A DNA stretch of 11,118 bases from an uncultured Roseburia sp. (GTDB lineage: Bacteria; Bacillota_A; Clostridia; Lachnospirales; Lachnospiraceae), in contig CAAEAE010000147.1 in NCBI GenBank assembly GCA_900753715.1, forward strand, positions 1 through 11,118, given 5' to 3'. Positions within the stretch are counted from its first letter, which is position 1; each line of letters begins with the position of its first letter. The translations under genes were made by a program, and so were the position numbers. Below the pieces are notes generated by a model that did not search any database, had not been told where the DNA came from, and saw only the letters and a program-made list of their open reading frames with translations. Shown one piece after another: positions 7,425-11,118 of the stretch.

Positions 7425-8401
7425 TGCCCTGGGTAACGGAAGAAGAGATTCAGGCAGCAAAAAATATGACTGCGTATGAGTATTTGCGGACGCATCAGGC
7501 ACAGCGGTTGCAAAAGACAAGAACCAGAAATGAATGGCAGTTGACGGATCATGACAGTTTTAAAATCAATGAACTGTCCAGCAAATGGCATTGGAAATCC
7601 AGAGATATCGGTGGCGTGTCCGCACTGCGGTTCCTGATTGAAGTAGATGGAATGAAATTTACAGATGCCGTAAAACTGTTGTGCGAAGAGAGTCCGTCTT
7701 TTATTCCGACACAGTCTGCGAAAAAGGAAAAACCACCCTTTAAGCTGCCAGAGAGATATTGTAATTGCAGACGAATCAGGGCTTATTTAAACCACAGAGG
7801 AATCAGCGATGAAGTGATCACGTATTGCATTTCGCATGAAATCCTTTATGAAAGTGTCCCGTACCATAACGCTGTTTTTGTTGGAAAAGATGAATCCGGA
7901 AAAGCAAGATATGCATTCCTGCGAGGAATCTATGAAAAAAACGGGAAAGGATTCAAGATGGAGCAGACCGGGAGTGAAAAAAAGTACAGCTTTTGTATTC
8001 CACCTGAAAGAGAAACAAAACGAGTTGTCGTATATGAAGCGTGTATTGATGCACTGGCCCACATGACACTGGAAGAAGGAAAGAGGGATAAATATCGTCT
8101 TTCCCTTGGAGGAATCGCTGCTCCGAAAGAAAACACACAGATACAGAGTGAACGTTTTAAAAAGCTGCCGGATGCACTGGAAGAGTTTCTGAAGAACCAT
8201 CCGGAAATCAAAGAAATTGAAATCTGCACCGATAATGACTTTGCCGGGAGATGGGCGAAAGAACAGATGAAAAAACATTACGAGGGAACGTATCAGATTA
8301 TTTGCAATCTGCCGGAAAAAGAAGGGGCAGATTATGCAGACCTTGCGAAAGAAAAAAAGCAGACAAATAAATGCAGGGACAGACCATTAGAAAGAAGGTG
8401 A
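7424..8401 (+). CDS. DUF3991/TOPRIM domain protein (primase-like, ICE-type)
   Basis: A 325-residue protein of the DUF3991 plus TOPRIM type common in Firmicutes ICEs. The N-terminal part (about 1-85) resembles the primase zinc-binding fold region but shows no CHC2-type cysteine/histidine cluster. The middle (about 105-190) fits DUF3991, including YLNHRGIS and YHNAVFVG. The TOPRIM core shows VVVYEACIDALA (201-212, Glu205) and CTDNDFAGR (268-276, acidic pair Asp270 and Asp272), the expected metal-binding residues. Then EKEGADYADLAKE resembles the last conserved block of primase-like TOPRIM proteins. The family is thought to act on nucleic acids, perhaps in priming or processing transferred single-stranded DNA, but activity is unproven. 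The ATG at 7424 overlaps the metK stop (TAATG), so coupling replaces a strong ribosome binding site. The stop is 6 bases before the next gene. Domain call is firm; role is inferred. Confidence 0.85.
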   Translation: MPWVTEEEIQAAKNMTAYEYLRTHQAQRLQKTRTRNEWQLTDHDSFKINELSSKWHWKSRDIGGVSALRFLIEVDGMKFTDAVKLLCEESPSFIPTQSAKKEKPPFKLPERYCNCRRIRAYLNHRGISDEVITYCISHEILYESVPYHNAVFVGKDESGKARYAFLRGIYEKNGKGFKMEQTGSEKKYSFCIPPERETKRVVVYEACIDALAHMTLEEGKRDKYRLSLGGIAAPKENTQIQSERFKKLPDALEEFLKNHPEIKEIEICTDNDFAGRWAKEQMKKHYEGTYQIICNLPEKEGADYADLAKEKKQTNKCRDRPLERR

Positions 8402-8407
8402 TAGAGA

Positions 8408-9154
8408 ATGGAAGAAAAAGGAACGATGCACGTACATCTGTTGACGGAGCTGACTGGAAATCTTTATTCAGAAGAATCCGAATGGGAAGAAGAGTGGTCG
8501 GAGAGTGATGAATATGGAATGCCATTAGATGGAACAGAACTTGCCGATTATGAAGAAGTCATCCGAGAAGAACTGGAACGCTATGGGGAAGATGATCTCA
8601 TGCAGTATTTTGACGGAAGTGAGTCCATTCAGGAAAAGATACAAAGTGCAGTTGTTACGATAGAAAACAAAGACGGAATCCTGTACGGCTGTACCAAACT
8701 GGAATTAAATGAATTTTTAAGTCAGGAAGAACTACAGGAATTCACCGAATACATTACAGGGCAGTACAGTGACGGGTGGGGTGAAGGATTTGAACAGAGG
8801 GATATCAAGGTAGATGGTGGAACGATGAATGTGCATTTTTGGCATCCTAATATGGAACAGCCGAAAATGTATGAAAAGAAAACAGAGCAGATTCCGACAA
8901 AGCCTGAGAAACAACGTCCCAAGTTACAGCTCCTTGGACATGATGGGAATATTTTTTCCATTATGGGCGATGCCTCAACTCTTTTGAAAAAGAATAAACA
9001 GACAGCAGAAGCAAAAGAAATGCGTAAAAGGGTATTGGAAAGTGGGGACTATTACAAAGCACTTTTGATTATCAGCGAATATGTAGAAACTGAGTTGAGT
9101 CCGCCGCCCAAAGAAAATAAAAAGACAAAGAAGAAAAATCAGCCGGAACGCTGA
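8408..9154 (+). CDS. Acidic conserved ICE protein of unknown function
   Basis: A 248-residue protein that I cannot assign to a named family, although its general pattern is familiar from Firmicutes conjugative elements. AGAAGGTGA (8393-8401), overlapping the previous stop, is 6 bases before the ATG. Three parts are visible. Residues 18-77 are extremely acidic, with 23 Asp/Glu against 3 Lys/Arg. Residues about 85-150 hold a compact domain with the block GQYSDGWGEGFEQ and then VHFWHPN. Residues about 172-225 hold LLGHDGNIFSIMGDAS and ALLIISEYVE, a helical module recurrent in ICE proteins. The tail is Lys rich (KENKKTKKKNQ). No signal peptide or membrane segment. The neighbours are the TOPRIM protein and a DNA methyltransferase in the same operon, so a role in DNA handling or anti-restriction is possible, but this is a guess from context and charge. 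Confidence 0.7.
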   Translation: MEEKGTMHVHLLTELTGNLYSEESEWEEEWSESDEYGMPLDGTELADYEEVIREELERYGEDDLMQYFDGSESIQEKIQSAVVTIENKDGILYGCTKLELNEFLSQEELQEFTEYITGQYSDGWGEGFEQRDIKVDGGTMNVHFWHPNMEQPKMYEKKTEQIPTKPEKQRPKLQLLGHDGNIFSIMGDASTLLKKNKQTAEAKEMRKRVLESGDYYKALLIISEYVETELSPPPKENKKTKKKNQPER

Positions 9155-9174
9155 GAAAAGAAAGGATGATGCCT

Positions 9175-9978
9175 ATGACAAATGGCCTGAGTTTGGAAGA
9201 ACTTATGAAAGAGGGAACATACCCGGAGGAATATACTGAAGGGGAAAACTGGAAAATATTACATGGAGATACATTAAAACTGGTCAAAGCATTCCAGCCG
9301 GGAATCTTTGATGCAGTTATTACCGATCCGCCGTATGCATCCGGTGGAACAAAACAGAATGAAAGAAATCGTACTACAAATCAGAAATACAGCAGTATGA
9401 GTGCTGCCAATGCACTTCCGGATTTCGATGGGGATAACAAAGACCAGAGATCTTGGACGCACTGGATGGCTGAATGGCTCTATGATGTGCGGAAAGCCTG
9501 CAAGAAAGGTGCTCCGATCTGTCTGTTCATTGACTGGCGTCAGTATCCATCGATTACCGATGCATTGCAGTGGGCAGGATGGATCTGGCGAGGAACAGCG
9601 GTGTGGGATAAGGGAAACTCCCGTCCACAGAAAGGCCGTTTCCGCCAGCAGGCTGAATATATTGTGTGGGGCAGTAACGGACCGATGCCGATCAACCGTC
9701 CGGTATCTTGTCTGCCGGGCGTCTTCCGATATGGCAATCCGCAGAACCGGATTCATGTGACAGAGAAACCGTTGCAGCTTATGAAAGATGTTATCCAGAT
9801 TTGTGAACCGAGAGGGCTGATCCTGGACCCGTTTGTCGGAGCAGGAACAACTGTCCTTGCAGCGGTTATGACAGGTTATCGTGCAGTGGGAATTGAGGTA
9901 ACAGATGCCTACTACAAACTGGGAAGTGACAGAGTGAAAATTGCATTAGAAGCAGAGCAGAAAGAGGATGAAAAGTAG
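9175..9978 (+). CDS. Site-specific DNA methyltransferase, beta class (N6-adenine or N4-cytosine type)
   Basis: A 267-residue SAM-dependent amino-methyltransferase of the N6_N4_Mtase family. The catalytic motif IV, VITDPPYASGG (DPPY at 51-54), comes before the SAM-binding motif I, LDPFVGAGTT (around 217-226), with a motif X-like KPLQLMKDVIQI just ahead of it. This order defines the beta class. DPPY favours N6-adenine methylation, but N4-cytosine is not excluded. The middle region (about 60-190) with LFIDWRQYPS and WRGTAVWDKG should contain the recognition part, so the target site cannot be read. The ATG at 9175 is preferred because AAAGGA (9161-9166) lies at good spacing; in-frame ATGs at 9166 and 9169 are too close to it. 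A strong terminator follows the stop. No nuclease partner is visible, so it is best seen as an orphan methyltransferase protecting or marking the element. Confidence 0.9.
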   Translation: MTNGLSLEELMKEGTYPEEYTEGENWKILHGDTLKLVKAFQPGIFDAVITDPPYASGGTKQNERNRTTNQKYSSMSAANALPDFDGDNKDQRSWTHWMAEWLYDVRKACKKGAPICLFIDWRQYPSITDALQWAGWIWRGTAVWDKGNSRPQKGRFRQQAEYIVWGSNGPMPINRPVSCLPGVFRYGNPQNRIHVTEKPLQLMKDVIQICEPRGLILDPFVGAGTTVLAAVMTGYRAVGIEVTDAYYKLGSDRVKIALEAEQKEDEK

Positions 9979-9982
9979 CCGG

Positions 9983-10009
9983 GATGTCCAATTGGACATC
10001 TTGTTTTTT
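9983..10009 (+). terminator. Intrinsic terminator after the beta-class methyltransferase
   Basis: GATGTCCAATTGGACATC (9983-10000) is a perfect 18-base palindrome, forming a 7-bp stem with an AATT loop. It is followed by TTGTTTTTT (10001-10009). This is a textbook Rho-independent terminator 4 bases after the methyltransferase stop, and it separates the metK-TOPRIM-methyltransferase run from the mobilisation side. Confidence 0.85.
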
Positions 10010-10025
10010 ATAGAGAAAATGAGTG

Positions 10026-10041
10026 GCATCCAACTGGATGC
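10026..10041 (+). repeat. Short hairpin just upstream of the DUF7768-like gene's ribosome binding site
   Basis: GCATCC (10026-10031) pairs with GGATGC (10036-10041) around an AACT loop. Its centre, ATCCAACTGGAT, resembles the core of the preceding terminator palindrome (GTCCAATTGGAC). It has no T-tract and ends one base before the GGAAGGAG ribosome binding site (10043-10050), so it may affect translation start or protect the transcript's 5' end. A protein-binding operator is also possible. Confidence 0.45.
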
Positions 10042-10059
10042 AGGAAGGAGATGGAGCGT

Positions 10060-10383
10060 ATGGAACAGGCGCTGGCTTATGTGTGCTGTTCAGCAGAAGA
10101 AAGCCGGGTAAAAGTGCAGAAATATTGCAGAAAAATCTATGAACTTGGGTATGTACCAATCTGTCCGAGATTTGTATTCTCACCATTCTTGGAAGAGTCT
10201 GATGCAGAAGATATGCAGGGATATGGAAGAATGTCCCATATCCTTTTACGGAGATGCCGGATGGTAGTCGTATGTGGGAAAGAAGTGACAGGAACAATGA
10301 ATACCGAAATCAGTATGGCAGACAGACTCCATATCATTTGTACGACACTTGATGGACTGGTACAGATAAAAGAATCAAAATAA
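10060..10383 (+). CDS. DUF4406/DUF7768-like protein (nucleoside deoxyribosyltransferase-like fold)
   Basis: A 107-residue protein resembling the small DUF4406/DUF7768 group common in phages and ICEs. The pattern is a first strand ALAYVCCSA (4-12), a helix with KVQKYCRKIYELG, a second strand VPICPRFVFSPFL, an acidic turn ESDAED, a helix RMSHILLRRC and a strand MVVVCGKEVTGTMNTEI. This matches a Rossmann-like nucleoside 2-deoxyribosyltransferase-type fold; the family usually has an S-P-(F/Y/L) motif after the first strand, and here it is CCSAEES. Biochemical function is unknown. The ATG at 10060 is preferred since GGAAGGAG (10043-10050) lies 9 bases upstream; the in-frame ATG at 10051 directly abuts that site. 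It is preceded by a terminator and followed by a gene-free palindromic segment, so it may be a single-gene unit. No promoter was clear. Confidence 0.7.
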   Translation: MEQALAYVCCSAEESRVKVQKYCRKIYELGYVPICPRFVFSPFLEESDAEDMQGYGRMSHILLRRCRMVVVCGKEVTGTMNTEISMADRLHIICTTLDGLVQIKESK

Positions 10384-10391
10384 ATCAGAAT

Positions 10392-10432
10392 CGAGTCAAT
10401 CCGGTGCTACAGAAACTGGCGGTACTCGTTTT
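10392..10432 (+). terminator. Possible weak terminator or oriT inverted repeat
   Basis: CGAGT (10392-10396) pairs with ACTCG (10424-10428), and CCGGT (10401-10405) pairs with ACTGG (10415-10419, one G-T), separated by a symmetrical 4x4 internal loop. TTTT (10429-10432) follows. It lies 9 bases after the DUF7768-like stop, so it could end that transcript. The broken stem makes it a weak terminator, and it could equally be one arm set of the transfer origin. Confidence 0.3.
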
Positions 10433-10441
10433 GCAAGCATA

Positions 10442-10461
10442 GCGTTTGGATATCCAAACGC
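10442..10461. repeat. Perfect 20-base palindrome upstream of the mobilisation operon
   Basis: GCGTTTGGAT (10442-10451) is followed directly by its exact reverse complement ATCCAAACGC (10452-10461). As RNA or single-stranded DNA it makes an 8-bp stem with an ATAT loop. No T-tract follows, so it is not a usual terminator. A dimeric protein site (for example a regulator or relaxosome accessory protein such as MobC) or a transfer-origin hairpin fits better. Confidence 0.6.
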
Positions 10462-10464
10462 ACT

Positions 10465-10480
10465 TTGGGGAGAACCCCAA
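10465..10480 (+). repeat. GC-rich hairpin TTGGGG/CCCCAA
   Basis: TTGGGG (10465-10470) pairs with CCCCAA (10475-10480) around an AGAA loop, 3 bases after the large palindrome and followed by TCCCCC. The two structures together look like a compact signal before the mobilisation genes. It lies 41 bases before the small membrane protein start and has no T-tract. Confidence 0.5.
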
Positions 10481-10521
10481 TCCCCCGGACACAGACGGAA
10501 ATGGAAAGGAAGGATCAAGTC

Positions 10522-10698
10522 ATGTTAAGAAATGGAGTAATGATTGTAATCGCATTGATGAGCGGAGGATTTATAGGAGTGATAGTGACCTGTTGCATGG
10601 TTGCAGCGAAAAAATCCGATGAGGATCTTGGCGGTATGATGAAAGAGGAAGAGAAAAAAGAAGGGACGGTGATGCAATGCGAAAACGAAACCATGTGA
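10522..10698 (+). CDS. Small membrane protein, DUF3789-like
   Basis: A 58-residue protein with one predicted membrane helix at residues about 6-28 (VMIVIALMSGGFIGVIVTCCMV), followed by a charged tail (AAKKSDEDLGG, then KEEEKKEG). The short hydrophobic segment with GGFIGV near the N-terminus recalls the DUF3789 family, small proteins found before mobilisation genes in Firmicutes elements; no function is known. AAAGGAAGGA (10505-10514) lies 7 bases before the ATG at 10522, which is preferred over the in-frame ATG at 10501 and a TTG at 10465 inside the hairpin. Its 3' end overlaps the mobC start by 22 bases, so the two are probably translated together. Family call is tentative. Confidence 0.6.
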   Translation: MLRNGVMIVIALMSGGFIGVIVTCCMVAAKKSDEDLGGMMKEEEKKEGTVMQCENETM

Positions 10699-10985
10699 TC
10701 CCGGTACGGCTTAATGCAAGGGAAGTCAGGGAACTGAATGAGCAGGTCGAAAGAAGCGGTCTGAGCCGGGAAGAGTTTATGCGTTCGTTGATTTTAGGAG
10801 CGCAGGTTCATGCAAAACCCTGTGAGCATCATCCCGAATTGCTCCGAAAGATTGCAGGCTTATGCAACAATGCCAATCAGCTTGCACATGTTGCCAATGC
10901 TTCTGGTATGGCAAGCGAGCAGAGTATTCAGGAAATGCTGCGGCTTACCAAAGAAACATGGCATCTGGTAAAGGAAGAGTGGTAA
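10677..10985 (+). CDS. mobC: Plasmid/ICE mobilisation relaxosome protein MobC
   Basis: A 102-residue protein with the two parts of the MobC family. The N-terminus (MRKRNHVIPVRLNAREVREL, then a helix with SREEFMRSLILG) looks like a ribbon-helix-helix DNA-binding module. The C-terminal half has the signature segment AGLCNNANQLAHVANASG (around 62-79), matching the family's Gly/Cys-x-Asn-x-Asn-Gln pattern, and ends in a long helix. MobC binds near the origin of transfer and helps the relaxase open the DNA. The gene starts inside the end of the DUF3789-like gene, with a weak GGTGA site 4 bases upstream, so translation is likely coupled. Its TAA stop is 6 bases before the relaxase ATG. A likely binding target is the palindromic segment at 10384-10521 (inference). 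Confidence 0.88.
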   Translation: MRKRNHVIPVRLNAREVRELNEQVERSGLSREEFMRSLILGAQVHAKPCEHHPELLRKIAGLCNNANQLAHVANASGMASEQSIQEMLRLTKETWHLVKEEW

Positions 10986-10991
10986 TGCCGG

Positions 10992-11118
10992 ATGGCTTAT
11001 ACAAGTGTTATCCCCGTCCACCGCCTGGACCGTTCCATCGAATATGTGAAAGATAAAGAAAAAACCACACAGAAAGCGGACTCTCTGGAGGCTGCCATCG
11101 ATTATGCCATGAATCAGA
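10992..11118 (+). CDS. Relaxase/mobilisation nuclease, N-terminal fragment (3' end outside window)
   Basis: The frame from the ATG at 10992 stays open to the window edge, giving 42 codons that begin MAYTSVIPVHRLDRSIEYV and continue with KDKEKTTQKADSLEAAIDYA. This start is typical of the MobA/VirD2-type (MOBP-like) relaxases of Tn1549-like elements, where an (A/S)I-x-Y-V/A-x-(D/N)-x-x-K-T pattern comes early. The nuclease's histidine triad lies outside the window, and too little is present to identify the catalytic tyrosine. Relaxases nick the origin of transfer, bind covalently to the 5' end and lead the strand into the recipient. It is preceded by mobC with a 6-base gap; an AAGGAAGAG site lies inside the mobC end about 13 bases upstream, so coupling probably matters. 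An overlapping frame from 10862 is a shadow. Confidence 0.8.
   Translation, partial: MAYTSVIPVHRLDRSIEYVKDKEKTTQKADSLEAAIDYAMNQ

Larger units (their letters stand above)
10384..10521. other. Gene-free palindrome-rich segment; candidate origin of transfer
   Basis: No gene is seen in these 138 bases. The segment carries an imperfect hairpin (10392-10428), a perfect 20-base palindrome (10442-10461) and a second GC-rich hairpin (10465-10480), then a C-rich run and the ribosome binding site of the small membrane gene. Its place immediately upstream of a MobC/relaxase operon is where the origin of transfer usually lies in MobC/MOBP-type elements. I could not match a known nick-site sequence, so the assignment rests on position and structure only. 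Confidence 0.4.

Noticed and set aside
7062..7520. 152-residue minus-strand frame over the metK end
   Set aside because: It is the antisense shadow of metK and the TOPRIM gene, without a ribosome binding site or recognisable domain.
10465..10490. G-quadruplex at the GGGG/CCCC runs
   Set aside because: Only one G run per strand side is near; the complementary runs favour a plain hairpin.
10465..10521. TTG start of the small membrane protein at 10465
   Set aside because: It would translate through the TTGGGG/CCCCAA hairpin, and the ribosome binding site at 10505-10514 points to 10522.
10862..11056. 64-residue frame overlapping mobC and the relaxase start
   Set aside because: It lies out of frame with two recognised genes, shows no known motif, and has no ribosome binding site of its own.

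Overview
The window looks like part of an integrative and conjugative element (ICE) of the Tn1549/CTn type from a gut Firmicute, most likely a Clostridia/Lachnospiraceae host. The reasons are the gene content (MobC, relaxase, CnaB adhesin, DUF3991/TOPRIM protein, element-borne DNA methyltransferases), strong AGGAGG-like ribosome binding sites, a moderate GC content by eye, and all genes lying on the + strand in tight operon-like order. No rRNA, tRNA, CRISPR array or insertion sequence was seen. The host and element assignment is inference from gene families, not from a database match.

Left part (1-1761): the C-terminal end of a cytosine-5 DNA methyltransferase, then an amidoligase-fold protein and a gamma-glutamylcyclotransferase-fold protein in one tightly spaced run, closed by a stem-loop with a T-tract. 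The amidoligase/cyclotransferase pair could make and break a gamma-glutamyl-type amide, on an unknown substrate. Middle part (1799-6175): one very large secreted, cell-wall-anchored adhesin with a signal peptide, a thioester-domain-like head, eight CnaB-type repeats and a sortase motif. It is the likely cell-contact protein of the element.

Right-middle part (6176-9978): a full-length methionine adenosyltransferase (SAM synthetase), coupled through TAATG to a DUF3991/TOPRIM primase-like protein, then a very acidic uncharacterised protein and a beta-class amino-methyltransferase. A SAM-making enzyme beside two SAM-using DNA methyltransferases suggests a self-contained methylation and anti-restriction module. 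A strong terminator (9983-10009) ends this run.

Right part (10010-11118): a small DUF4406/DUF7768-like protein, a gene-free 138-base segment rich in palindromes, and then a coupled mobilisation operon of a small membrane protein (DUF3789-like), MobC and the first 42 codons of the relaxase. The palindromic segment is the best candidate for the origin of transfer. The most unusual points are the element-borne MetK, the amidoligase/cyclotransferase pair, the Gln-to-His change in the adhesin's thioester motif, and the set of palindromes around 9983-10480.
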